Shown piece by piece: positions 7,603-15,004 of a stretch of 33,817 nt of DNA (position 1 is the stretch's first letter; the number at the start of each line of letters is the position of its first letter). A model generated the notes under the pieces. That model was not told the DNA's origin. It searched no databases and saw only the letters and a list, made by a program, of their open reading frames with translations. Origin of the DNA: Janibacter anophelis NBRC 107843 (GTDB lineage Bacteria; Actinomycetota; Actinomycetes; Actinomycetales; Dermatophilaceae); assembly GCF_001570945.1 (NCBI RefSeq), contig NZ_BCSQ01000041.1, forward strand, positions 1 to 33,817. The letters run 5' to 3'. The translations under genes and the position numbers were made by a program.

Positions 7603-7635
7603 CCGGTCACCCTACCCCACGACGAAGGGGGTCCC

Positions 7636-9099
7636 TCACACGATCTCGAAGTCGACCCTGCCCTCGGCCGGGTCGACGCCCGTGAGGCGCACGGTGACCT
7701 CGGCGCCGAGCTGGGCCTCCCCCTTCGCCCGGGCCAGGACGGGTGGGTCGAGCAGGTGCACCTCCAGTCCGCCACGGTCGTCCCCGCCCTCGGGGACGTC
7801 GATGACGACGGCCGCGAACTCCTGCCCCACCCGGTCGGCCAGGGTCGCCGCCTCGACGGCGTCGGTGGTCGCGCGCTCCACCCCGCCGGCGCGCCGGTCG
7901 GAGGTCTCCATGAGCTCGGGCAGCTGCGGCAGCGCCTCGCGCACCCAGTCGGGCACCTCCTCGCCAGCGCTCACGGCGGCGCACAGCGCCAGGCCGAAGC
8001 GGTCGACGAGCCGGCGCAGCGGCGCGGTGACGTGGGCGTACGGCGCCGCGATCGCCGCCTGCTCGACCACCTCCGGCGGCTGCCCGTCGAAGGCGGTGTA
8101 CCCGGCCCCGCGGAAGAGGATCGTCGACTCGTGGATGAGCGCGAGGTGCTTGGGGTCGGTGCCGTCGAGCGAGCGCAGGAAGGTGCCGTGGTCGGTCCCC
8201 TCGGCCCACTCCACCCCGAGCGCCGTGGCGACCCGACGCAGCTGGGTGATCGCCTGCTCCTCGGGGTCGGGCATGGTGCGCAGGATGCCGACCCCTGCCT
8301 CGAGCATCATCTCCGCGGCGACCATGCCGGTCAGCAGGGAGATCTGCGCGTTCCAGTCCTCGGCGGGCACGAGCGGACGCAGGTGCAGCCGGAAGCCGCC
8401 CTCGACCTCCTCGACCTGCTGGTCGGGCATCGGCAGGGACGCGCCACCGCGCTCCTGCTCGAGCGCGATGCGCAGCTCGCCGATCTCCTTGAGCAGCACG
8501 AGCCGCTCGTCGTGGGTGCCCGCGTCGACGTCGGCCTGCACGGCCGTGTACTCCAGCCGGTCGACGCTGCGCACGAGCGCCGGGTGCACCTCGGCGGACG
8601 TGTGCGCCCCACGCGCGTCCAGCCGGATGTCCCACACGTACGCCGGACGCGTCTCGTCCGGCAGCAGGCTGGCGGCACCCTCGCTGAGGACCGGCGGGTG
8701 CAGCGGCGTGCGCTCGTCGGGGGCATAGATCGTCTGGCCGCGCCGGCGGGCCTCGGCATCGATGGCCCCGCCCGGCTCGACGAAGGACTCGAGGTGGGCG
8801 ATGGCATACCGCACGCGGTACCCGTCACCGTCACGCTCGAGCAGCATGGCCTGGTCGAGGTCCATCGACCCCGGCGGGTCGATGGTGAGGAAGGGCAGGT
8901 CGCTCAGGTCCTGCTCCGGCCGGGACAGCGGGGTGGCCGCCACCCGCTCCGCCTCCGCGATGACGTCCGCCGGGAACTCGCCCGGCACCTCCAGCTCGGC
9001 GCGGATCGCGTCGAAGCGCTCGGTGAGCCCGGCCGCGGCGACGACGTCACCGGCCTCCGGGTCGGTGGGGCGAAGGGTGACGGTGCGCTTCGGAGCCAT
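7636..9099 (-). CDS. RNB-domain (RNase II family) exoribonuclease
   Basis: A 487-residue protein with an RNB catalytic domain. LPFLTIDPPGSMDLDQAMLLERDG (residues about 66-89) carries the Asp cluster that binds the catalytic Mg2+ ions in RNase II/RNase R. Further segments are YRVRYAIAHLESFV, RTPLHPPVLSEGAASLLPDETRPAYVWDI, and the substrate-site region AHVTAPLRRLVDRFG near residue 380. The protein lacks the long N-terminal cold-shock domains of RNase R and resembles the short actinobacterial RNB proteins. Role: 3'-to-5' RNA degradation in the cytosol (family knowledge). The start is ATG 9099, fixed by a leaderless promoter (TAGGGT at 9112-9107). It diverges from yaaA. Confidence 0.9.
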   Translation of the reverse strand: MAPKRTVTLRPTDPEAGDVVAAAGLTERFDAIRAELEVPGEFPADVIAEAERVAATPLSRPEQDLSDLPFLTIDPPGSMDLDQAMLLERDGDGYRVRYAIAHLESFVEPGGAIDAEARRRGQTIYAPDERTPLHPPVLSEGAASLLPDETRPAYVWDIRLDARGAHTSAEVHPALVRSVDRLEYTAVQADVDAGTHDERLVLLKEIGELRIALEQERGGASLPMPDQQVEEVEGGFRLHLRPLVPAEDWNAQISLLTGMVAAEMMLEAGVGILRTMPDPEEQAITQLRRVATALGVEWAEGTDHGTFLRSLDGTDPKHLALIHESTILFRGAGYTAFDGQPPEVVEQAAIAAPYAHVTAPLRRLVDRFGLALCAAVSAGEEVPDWVREALPQLPELMETSDRRAGGVERATTDAVEAATLADRVGQEFAAVVIDVPEGGDDRGGLEVHLLDPPVLARAKGEAQLGAEVTVRLTGVDPAEGRVDFEIV

Positions 9100-9106
9100 G
9101 CCCGAC

Positions 9107-9137
9107 ACCCTAGATGCCCTGACGTATCGTCTGGGCG
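9107..9137. promoter_or_regulatory. Divergent leaderless promoters of the RNB gene and yaaA
   Basis: Minus strand: TAGGGT at 9112-9107, seven bases before ATG 9099. Plus strand: TATCGT at 9125-9130, six bases before GTG 9137. The two -10 elements are only 12 bases apart, so the -35 region of each gene overlaps the other promoter or coding start and the two may interfere. Neither gene has a ribosome site. Confidence 0.5.
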
Positions 9138-9883
9138 TGCTCGTGCTGCTGCCGCCCTCGGAGTCCAAGACCGGTCGTTCCCGCGGGAAGGCCCTGGACC
9201 TCCCTTCGCTCTCGTACCCGGCACTCACCGACCACCGGCAGCGCGTCCTCGACGCCCTCGCCGCGACCAGCGTCCGAAGCGACGCCCACGAGGTGCTCGG
9301 GGTCAGCCCCAACCTCGTCGAGGAGGTCGCCCGCAACACCCGCCTCACGACGGCTCCCGCTCCCCCGGCCGCCGAGGTCTACTCCGGGGTCCTCTACGAC
9401 GCCCTCGACCTGGGCGACCTCACCCCGGGCCAGCGGCGCAGGGCCAACACGTGGCTCGTCGTCGTGTCGGCACTCTTCGGCGCCGTGCACCCGGGCGACC
9501 GCATCCCGCCGTACCGCCTGTCGATGGCCGTGAACCTCCCCGGCGTCGGCCCGCTCGCCGGCCACTGGCGCGACGCCCTCGACACCGAGCTCACGGCCGC
9601 CGCGGGCACCGGCCTGGTCGTCGACTGCCGCTCGAGCACCTATGTCGCGGCGTGGACCCCGCGCGGTGACCTCACGCAGCGCTGGGTGCAGGTGCGCGTC
9701 CCCGGCGCGACCCACATGGCCAAGCACACCCGCGGGCTCGTCGCCCGCCACCTGCTCGGCGTCGACCGGGAGCCACGCACCCCCGCCGCCCTCGCGCGGG
9801 CGCTCGAGCCCGCCTTCGACGTCACCCTCCACGAGCCCTCCGGCCGTGGTCGCCCCTGGGTCATCGACACGACGGTGCGGTGA
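9137..9883 (+). CDS. yaaA: YaaA/DUF328 (UPF0246) peroxide stress protein
   Basis: A 248-residue soluble protein. The N-terminus MLVLLPPSESKTGRSRGKALDL matches the DUF328/YaaA family start, and later segments also fit: LTDHRQRVLDAL, APAPPAAEVYSGVLYDALDL, VVVSALFGAVHPGDRIPPYRLSM, VVDCRSSTYVAAW and THMAKHTRGLVARHLL. In E. coli YaaA limits free intracellular iron during peroxide stress and binds DNA; that role is known for the E. coli protein and only inferred here. GTG 9137 was chosen because it gives the conserved N-terminus and matches a leaderless promoter. An upstream ATG at 9098 would overlap the divergent gene. It ends 12 bases from the convergent metZ. Confidence 0.9.
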   Translation: MLVLLPPSESKTGRSRGKALDLPSLSYPALTDHRQRVLDALAATSVRSDAHEVLGVSPNLVEEVARNTRLTTAPAPPAAEVYSGVLYDALDLGDLTPGQRRRANTWLVVVSALFGAVHPGDRIPPYRLSMAVNLPGVGPLAGHWRDALDTELTAAAGTGLVVDCRSSTYVAAWTPRGDLTQRWVQVRVPGATHMAKHTRGLVARHLLGVDREPRTPAALARALEPAFDVTLHEPSGRGRPWVIDTTVR

Positions 9884-9895
9884 CCGCGGCCCGCG

Positions 9896-11113
9896 TCAGC
9901 CGAGCGCGCGGGTCAGGTCGGCCACCAGGTCCTCGGCCGCCTCGAGCCCGACGGAGATCCGCAGCGTCGCGTCGGTGATGCCGATGGCCGCGCGGGCCTC
10001 CTCCCCCATGCGCCGGTGGGTCGTCGTCGCGGGGTGGGTGATGAGCGACTTGGAGTCGCCGAGGTTGTTGGAGATGTCGATGATGCGCAGCGCGTTCATC
10101 ACCGCGAAGGCCTCGGCCTTGCCGCCGACGACGTCGAAGGTGACGACCGTGCCCCCACCACTCATCTGCGCCCGGGCCAGCTCGTGCTGCGGGTGGTCGG
10201 GCAGCCACGGGTGGATCACCCTCCCGACGCCCGGGTGCTCCTGCAGCGCGCGCGCCACGACGAGGGAGGACTCGGCCATCCGCCGCACCCGCAGGTCCAT
10301 CGTCTCCAAGCCCTTGAGCAGGACCCAGGCGTTGAAGGGCGACAGCGACGGGCCGGTGTGCCGGATGAGGTTCTTCACCGGACCGTCGATGTACTCCTGC
10401 GGCCCGAGGATCGCGCCGCCGAGAACCCGTCCCTGCCCGTCGATGTGCTTGGTCGCCGAGTAGACGACGATGTCGGCGCCATGCTCGAGCGGGCGGGAGA
10501 AGACGGGCGTGCCGAAGACGTTGTCGACGACGACCTGGGCGCCGGCCGCGTGCGCGAGCTCGCTCACCGCGGCGATGTCGACGAGCTCCTGCATGGGGTT
10601 GCTCGGCGTCTCGAAGAAGACGGCGGCCGTCGGCTCGGACAGGGCCTCGCGCCACTGGTCGAGGTCGGGACCGTCGACGAGGACGGTCTCCACACCCCAC
10701 CGGGGCAGGATCTCGTCGACGATGACGAAGCAGCTGCCGAAGAGACCACGTGAGGAGACGAGGCGGTCCCCCTTCGACACCAGTGCCGCGAGGGCGGTGA
10801 AGACCGCCGACATGCCCGAGGCGGTCGCGTAGGCGGCCTCCGCCCCCTCGAGCAGCCGCAGCCGCTCCTCGAACATGGCCACGGTCGGGTTGCCGTAGCG
10901 CGAGTAGATGAACTTGTCGACCTCGTCGGTGAAGGCGGCCTCGGCCTCCTCGGCGCTGCCGTAGACGAATCCGGAGGTCAGGTACAGGCCCTCGGCCGTC
11001 TCGTCGAATGTCGAGCGCGCCTGCCCACCGCGCACGGCGAGCGTCTGTGGTGACAGTCCCTCGGGGTCGAGCTGGGGCGTCGGGTTGCCGGGGCCGAAGG
11101 GGGTCCCGCTCAC
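9896..11113 (-). CDS. metZ: O-succinylhomoserine sulfhydrylase, PLP-dependent
   Basis: Makes homocysteine from O-succinylhomoserine and sulfide, in the direct-sulfhydrylation route to methionine. The 405-residue Cys/Met-metabolism PLP enzyme shows TLAVRGGQARSTFDETAEGLYLTSGFVYGSAEEAEAAF, YSRYGNPTVAMFEERL, ASGMSAVFTALAAL, VVDNVFGTPVFSRPLEHGADIVVYSATKHIDGQGR (PLP-binding Lys in SATKH, about residue 215), and SLGL-like SNNLGDSKSLITHPATTTH. These favour MetZ over cystathionine gamma-synthase, though family members overlap in activity. GTG 11113 overlaps the stop codon of the rhodanese gene by four bases (GTGA), so the two are translationally coupled. M. tuberculosis also has a rhodanese gene next to metZ. 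Confidence 0.92.
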   Translation of the reverse strand: MSGTPFGPGNPTPQLDPEGLSPQTLAVRGGQARSTFDETAEGLYLTSGFVYGSAEEAEAAFTDEVDKFIYSRYGNPTVAMFEERLRLLEGAEAAYATASGMSAVFTALAALVSKGDRLVSSRGLFGSCFVIVDEILPRWGVETVLVDGPDLDQWREALSEPTAAVFFETPSNPMQELVDIAAVSELAHAAGAQVVVDNVFGTPVFSRPLEHGADIVVYSATKHIDGQGRVLGGAILGPQEYIDGPVKNLIRHTGPSLSPFNAWVLLKGLETMDLRVRRMAESSLVVARALQEHPGVGRVIHPWLPDHPQHELARAQMSGGGTVVTFDVVGGKAEAFAVMNALRIIDISNNLGDSKSLITHPATTTHRRMGEEARAAIGITDATLRISVGLEAAEDLVADLTRALG

Positions 11114-11523
11114 CCCTGCCTCCACGGCAGGTCGGCCTGCTTCCAGCCGTTGACGGCGCGGTGGCCGTGCTCGTCGAGGTCGCCCTCGAAGCCCTCGGAG
11201 ATGTTGATCGCCTGCGTGTACCCGGCGGCCGTCGCCGCGGCGGTCGCCGCTGAGGAGCGCGCGCCCGAGCGGCACAGGAAGAGCGTCGGCGCATCCTCCG
11301 TGGGAAGGGCGGCGCGCAGCTGCTCGAGGAAGTGGGGGTTGGGCGTGCCGTCGGGGAAGGTCGTCCACTCGATGGCGACGACCTGCTTGCCGAGCGAGGT
11401 GATGTCGGGCAGCCCGACGAAGGACCACTCGGCCTGCGTGCGCACGTCGACGAGGACAGCGGCCGGGTCGCTCTCGAGGCGCTCCCAGGCCTGCCGGGGG
11501 GTGAGGTCTGCGTGCTGGGTCAT
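11110..11523 (-). CDS. Rhodanese-like sulfurtransferase, partner of MetZ
   Basis: A 137-residue single-domain rhodanese. LTPRQAWERLESDPAAVLVDVRTQAEW (residues about 8-34) contains the conserved VDVRT-x-x-EW. The active-site loop is CRSGARS with the sulfur-carrying Cys84. After it comes GYTQAINISEGFEGDLDEHGHRAVNGWKQADLPW, the typical end of the family near MetZ. It carries persulfide sulfur, probably in sulfide supply or sulfane sulfur handling for homocysteine synthesis; this role is inferred from the 4-base overlap with metZ. The start is ATG 11523, fixed by a leaderless promoter. Confidence 0.93.
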   Translation of the reverse strand: MTQHADLTPRQAWERLESDPAAVLVDVRTQAEWSFVGLPDITSLGKQVVAIEWTTFPDGTPNPHFLEQLRAALPTEDAPTLFLCRSGARSSAATAAATAAGYTQAINISEGFEGDLDEHGHRAVNGWKQADLPWRQG

Positions 11524-11536
11524 GAGGGTCAGGATA
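11524..11536 (-). promoter_or_regulatory. Leaderless promoter of the rhodanese-metZ operon
   Basis: TATCCT on the minus strand (11536-11531) followed by seven bases and ATG at 11523. The surrounding aggataaatt is notably AT-rich for this genome. Confidence 0.6.
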
Positions 11537-11602
11537 AATTCCGCGGACGAGTGCCCGGTGCACGGGTCACGACCCGAGACCGTGCGCGCGGCGCTGGGGC
11601 CG

Positions 11603-12127
11603 TCAGTGCCCGAGCGACATCCCCCGGGTCACGAGCCACGCGGTGGCGAGGAAGCGGGCCAGGCACCCGATGGTCGTGACGGTGAGGAAGAGCAGCGTGT
11701 TGACCTGCTTGACGCCGGCGGCGACCGTCACGACGGCCAGCGGCGGGAAGCCGATGCCCGACGAGGCCAGCATGACGAGTGGGCCCAACCGCGGCCGGTC
11801 GAGCACGTTGATCATCGCCCGGCTCCACCGTGACAGGCGCTCTCCGACGGGACCCTTGGGACGACGTCGCTCCTGCGCGTCCCGCGCCTCCTTGACCGCC
11901 CTGCGGCGGGCGTACACCTCGGCTCCCTTCTCTGCCGCGATGAAGTGGGTCATCTTGCCGACGACGAGGCCACCGGTCATCGCGCAGACGTGGACCACCC
12001 ACGCGTCCGGAAAGATGACGGGCGCCGCGAGCGCGTAGATCTCGGCGTTGAGCGGTGGGAAGTAGGCCGAGAGCAGGCCGAAGAGGACGGCCCCGATCAG
12101 ACCGGTGGCGATGAGCCAGTCAGGCAC
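11603..12127 (-). CDS. Small DedA/VTT-like membrane protein
   Basis: A 174-residue membrane protein with about four or five hydrophobic segments: LIATGLIGAVLFGLLSAYFPPLN at the N-terminus, IYALAAPVIFPDAWVVHVCAMTGGLVVGKM, and after a basic cytosolic stretch (ARRRAVKEARDAQERRRPKG) LGPLVMLASSGIGFPPLAVVTVAAG and LLFLTVTTIGCLARFLATAWLV. The paired re-entrant-like P-P-L motifs (FPPLNAE and GFPPLAV) resemble YqaA/DedA-type (VTT domain) proteins, several of which move phospholipids or polyprenyl carriers across the membrane. The assignment is by pattern only. The start is GTG 12127 with no clear ribosome site, 21 bases after the upstream gene stop, so it may depend on coupling. Confidence 0.65.
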   Translation of the reverse strand: MPDWLIATGLIGAVLFGLLSAYFPPLNAEIYALAAPVIFPDAWVVHVCAMTGGLVVGKMTHFIAAEKGAEVYARRRAVKEARDAQERRRPKGPVGERLSRWSRAMINVLDRPRLGPLVMLASSGIGFPPLAVVTVAAGVKQVNTLLFLTVTTIGCLARFLATAWLVTRGMSLGH

Positions 12128-12148
12128 GTTGGTGATGGTCAGAACCCC

Positions 12149-13273
12149 TCAGGTGCGATTGGTGAAGGCGACGACTGCGTGGCCGTCGGGCCAAGCCTCC
12201 AGTGCGGTCAGCGACCCCGGCGAACCGGCCAGACGCCACATCCGCTCGAAGGGCAGGCCGAGGACGTGGGCGAGCACGACGAGGATCGGCTTGCGGTGGC
12301 AGGTGACGACGACCGTGCCCCCGCGGGCGACGACGCGCTCCCACGCCGCGGTCACCCGCTCGGCCATCTCGTCGTGCGTCTCCCCACCGGGGCGGGCGTA
12401 GGTCCGGTCGGCGCGCAGTGCGGTGAAGTCCTCGCGCGCATCCCGCAGCAGGTCGCTGACGGCGGCACCGTCCCAGTCGCCGAAGGACTGCTCGTCCCAG
12501 TCGGGGTCGACCTCGGGGTCCACACCGAGCCGGTCGGCGATCACGCCCCCGGTCTCCCGCGCCCGCCGCAGGTCCGAGGTGATGACCGTCGTCGGGGTCT
12601 CGCCGACGAGCTCCGCGACCAGCGTCGCGGCCTGCTCGGCCTGCCGGCGCCCCGCGTCGGTCAGGCCGGGGTCGGCCCCGCCGCGCCCGTCGAGACGCGC
12701 CTGCTCGGTGAACTCGGTGACGCCGTGCCGGACGAGGACGACCCGGGTCGGCTCGCCGCGGCCGGACCGGGGTCGCACCGGCTCCTGCTCGCCGTCCCGC
12801 GAGGGCGTGAGGTCGTCGCGGGCCTGCTCGCTGCCGTGCCAGTCCTCGACATGCTCGCCGTCCATGCCACGGTTGGACAGGGCGTCGGCGTCGCCGTTGT
12901 CGGCCCGCGGCACCCAGGTGAACTCGACCGAGCCGCCGGCCGTCGTGATCTCGGCGACGAGGTCGCGCCCCTGCAGCGCGAGCTCGCGCATGTCGGGGTG
13001 CTTGATCTTCCACCGGCCCGCCATCTGCTCGACGACGAGCTTGGAGTCCATGGCGACGACGATCCGGGCATCGGCGGCGATGGTGCGCGCTGCGGCCAGA
13101 CCCGCGAGCATGCCGCGGTACTCCGCGACGTTGTTGCTCGCGGTGCCGAGCGGCGCCGCCAGCTCGACGAGGAGGTCACCGCTCGCGGCGTCGCGCACGA
13201 GCGCGCCGTAACCAGCGACACCGGGGTTGCCCCGCGAGCCGCCGTCGGCCTCGACGCGCAGCGTGCGCGTCAT
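12149..13273 (-). CDS. Bifunctional RNase H type I / acid phosphatase (histidine phosphatase domain)
   Basis: A 374-residue fusion. The N-terminal RNase HI domain (about residues 1-135) has the DEDD residues in VEADGGSRGNPG (Asp10), NNVAEYRGML (Glu), VAMDSKLVVEQM (Asp) and DNGDADALSNRG (Asp). A charged linker leads to a C-terminal histidine-phosphatase domain (about 175-370) starting VVLVRHGVTEFTEQARLDGRGG, with the RHG nucleophile, and later VVTCHRKPILV with the second His. The orthologue Rv2228c degrades RNA-DNA hybrids and has alpha-ribazole phosphatase activity, so a link to cobalamin synthesis is possible. Its ATG overlaps the stop of the zinc-ribbon gene (TGATG). Confidence 0.95.
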   Translation of the reverse strand: MTRTLRVEADGGSRGNPGVAGYGALVRDAASGDLLVELAAPLGTASNNVAEYRGMLAGLAAARTIAADARIVVAMDSKLVVEQMAGRWKIKHPDMRELALQGRDLVAEITTAGGSVEFTWVPRADNGDADALSNRGMDGEHVEDWHGSEQARDDLTPSRDGEQEPVRPRSGRGEPTRVVLVRHGVTEFTEQARLDGRGGADPGLTDAGRRQAEQAATLVAELVGETPTTVITSDLRRARETGGVIADRLGVDPEVDPDWDEQSFGDWDGAAVSDLLRDAREDFTALRADRTYARPGGETHDEMAERVTAAWERVVARGGTVVVTCHRKPILVVLAHVLGLPFERMWRLAGSPGSLTALEAWPDGHAVVAFTNRT

Positions 13274-14010
13274 CAGTCGGCTGCGTGGGTGCGTACGAGG
13301 ATGCGCGCGCACTCCTCGCAGCGCACCACCTCGTCGCTCGCGGCCTTGTCGATGGCCGCGAGGTCGACGGGGTTGAGCTCCAGGCGGCAGCCGCCGCACC
13401 GACCGTGCTTGAGCTCCGCGGCGGCGAGGCCACCGGAGCCCTCGCGGATGCGCTCGTAGAGCGCGACGAGGGGGGCGTCGATGGCGTCGACGATCGCCTG
13501 CCGCGGCCCGGCGACCTCGACCCGCTCGGCGTCGAGCTCGGCGACGGCGGCGTCCCGCTCCCGGGCGAGGCGGTCGACCTCGGCCTGCACCTCGTCCCGC
13601 TGGGCGGTGAGCTCGCCCAGCCGCGCCTCGGCGCTCTCCTGTCGCTCCATGACCTCGATCTCGACGTCCTCGAGCTCGGCCTGGCGCCGGGCGAGCGACT
13701 CCAGCTCGTGCTGGAGGGCCTGCAGGTCCTTGGCCGTGCCCTGCCCGGACTCGAGCCGGGAGGTGTTGCGGGCGGTACGGTCGCGCACCTGCTGCACGTC
13801 GGCCTCGGCCCGGTCGACCTCGCGGCGGATGTCGGACAGGCCGGTCTCGACGCGCACGACGTCGTCGCTCACCTGCTGCAGGCGCTCCTGCGCCTCACGG
13901 GTGGCCGCGATCTGCGGCACCCGGGTGCGGGCGTGGTCGATCTGCTGCAGGCGGGTGTCCAGCGCCTGCAGGTCCAGCAGACGTGCCTGGACGAAGGGGT
14001 CGGCCTTCAC
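13273..14010 (-). CDS. C4-type zinc ribbon coiled-coil protein
   Basis: A 245-residue protein. Residues about 10-180 form a long charged coiled coil (repeated ALDTRLQQIDHARTR, RLQQVSDDVVRVETGLSDIRREVDRAEADVQQV, ELESLARRQAELEDVEIEV). A C-terminal zinc ribbon follows with two CxxC pairs, GRCGGCRLEL and VRCEECARIL. This is the DUF164/zf-RING_7 family (Rv2229c type). The molecular function is not established; the architecture suggests a nucleic-acid or protein scaffold. GTG 14010 overlaps the stop of the Nif3-like gene by four bases and has GAGGAG seven bases upstream. The Nif3-zinc ribbon-RNase H order is conserved among actinobacteria. Confidence 0.93.
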   Translation of the reverse strand: MKADPFVQARLLDLQALDTRLQQIDHARTRVPQIAATREAQERLQQVSDDVVRVETGLSDIRREVDRAEADVQQVRDRTARNTSRLESGQGTAKDLQALQHELESLARRQAELEDVEIEVMERQESAEARLGELTAQRDEVQAEVDRLARERDAAVAELDAERVEVAGPRQAIVDAIDAPLVALYERIREGSGGLAAAELKHGRCGGCRLELNPVDLAAIDKAASDEVVRCEECARILVRTHAAD

Positions 14011-14870
14011 TGCGGGTCTCCTCGGTCAGGGGCTGCGCCGACGGTGAAGCTCCACGGGTCGGTGCAGATGGTGCTCACGTGGGTCTCCAAGCCAACCACG
14101 TCGTACCCGGAGGCCGCGAGGGACCCGCGCAGCCGCTCGAGCATCTCCTCCAGCCAGAGCGACTCGGTGGCCCAGTGACCGGCATCGACGAGGAAGGGGG
14201 TCCCACCCCGTCCCGTGGCGTCCTCACGGGCCTCGAGGGCCGGGTGGTGGCGCAGGTCGGAGGTCACGTAGACGTCGGCACCCGCCGCCGCGGCGGCGTC
14301 GATGAGCCCGTCGCCGGCGCCTCCGAGCAGCGCCACCCGACGCACGGTGCCGTCGGCCGGACCCGACACCCGGATCCCCGCGGGGGCCGAAGGGAGCGCC
14401 TGCGCCAGCCGCGTGGCGAAGTCCGCGAGGGAGACCGGTGCGTCGAGGTCACCGACGCGGCCCATGGGCCGCCCCTCCTCGATCGTCAGGGGCTCCGTCG
14501 CGGCGAGGCCGCAGGCCGCCGCCAGTGCGGTGTTGACGCCGGGCTCGGCGACGTCGGCATTGGTGTGGGCGACGTAGAGCGCGACGTCACCGACGACCAA
14601 GGAGGTGACGGCCGCCCCCTTCGCGCTCGTCGTGGCGACCGAGTGCACCCCGCGCAGCAGGAGGGGGTGGTGGGTGATGAGCAGGTCGGCGCCGGCGGCG
14701 CGGGCCTCCTCGATGACCGCGAGGGTCGGGTCGACGGCGGCATGGATGCGCCGCACCGGTTGCTCCGGGTCGCCGGTGACGAGCCCGACGCGGTCCCAGG
14801 ACTGGGCGCTGTCCCCGGGGAAGGTCTCTTCGAGGACGGCGAGCACGTCCCGCAGCCGGATGGAGGTCAT
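14007..14870 (-). CDS. Nif3-like dinuclear metal centre protein
   Basis: A 287-residue member of the Nif3/YqfO/GTP cyclohydrolase 1 type 2 family, which forms hexameric rings with two metals per subunit. Ligand motifs are DLLITHHPLLL (His-His, residues about 63-73), VAHTNADVAEPGVN (Asp, about 95-108) and FLVDAGHWATESLW near residue 230 (His and Glu). The middle segment GDLDAPVSLADFATRLAQAL is the typical inserted region. The biochemical role is unsettled in the family. The N-terminus MTSIRLRDVLAVLEETFPGD fits family starts, so ATG 14870 is well supported even though only one base separates it from the 3' end of tRNA-Val and no ribosome site can exist outside the tRNA. Confidence 0.93.
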   Translation of the reverse strand: MTSIRLRDVLAVLEETFPGDSAQSWDRVGLVTGDPEQPVRRIHAAVDPTLAVIEEARAAGADLLITHHPLLLRGVHSVATTSAKGAAVTSLVVGDVALYVAHTNADVAEPGVNTALAAACGLAATEPLTIEEGRPMGRVGDLDAPVSLADFATRLAQALPSAPAGIRVSGPADGTVRRVALLGGAGDGLIDAAAAAGADVYVTSDLRHHPALEAREDATGRGGTPFLVDAGHWATESLWLEEMLERLRGSLAASGYDVVGLETHVSTICTDPWSFTVGAAPDRGDPQ

Positions 14871-14871
14871 G

Positions 14872-14944
14872 TGGGCCCGGCCGGTCTCGAACCGACGACA
14901 CCCGCGGTGTAAACGCGGTGCTCTACCAACTGAGCTACAGGCCC
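14872..14944 (-). tRNA. tRNA-Val (anticodon UAC)
   Basis: A complete 73-base cloverleaf on the minus strand. The acceptor GGGCCTG pairs with CGGGCCC with one G-T pair; the D arm is GCTC-AGTTGGTA-GAGC; the anticodon stem-loop is CCGCG-TTTACAC-CGCGG with anticodon TAC; the variable loop is GTGTC; the T arm is GTCGG-TTCGAGA-CCGGC; the discriminator is A. The CCA end is not encoded, since C-ATG follows directly. A CACAAT element about 25 bases upstream could be a -10. UAC reads GUA and GUG valine codons. Confidence 0.96.
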
Positions 14945-15004
14945 CGGCGCGCGCGGCGCCGCGGTCATTGTGTCAGCCCGCGACGCCCCCGCCGACAGGC
15001 GCGC

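Noticed and set aside
11563-11576. CGGGTC-AC-GACCCG hairpin after the DedA/VTT-like gene
   Set aside because: A six-pair stem with a two-base loop is expected by chance in sequence this GC-rich.
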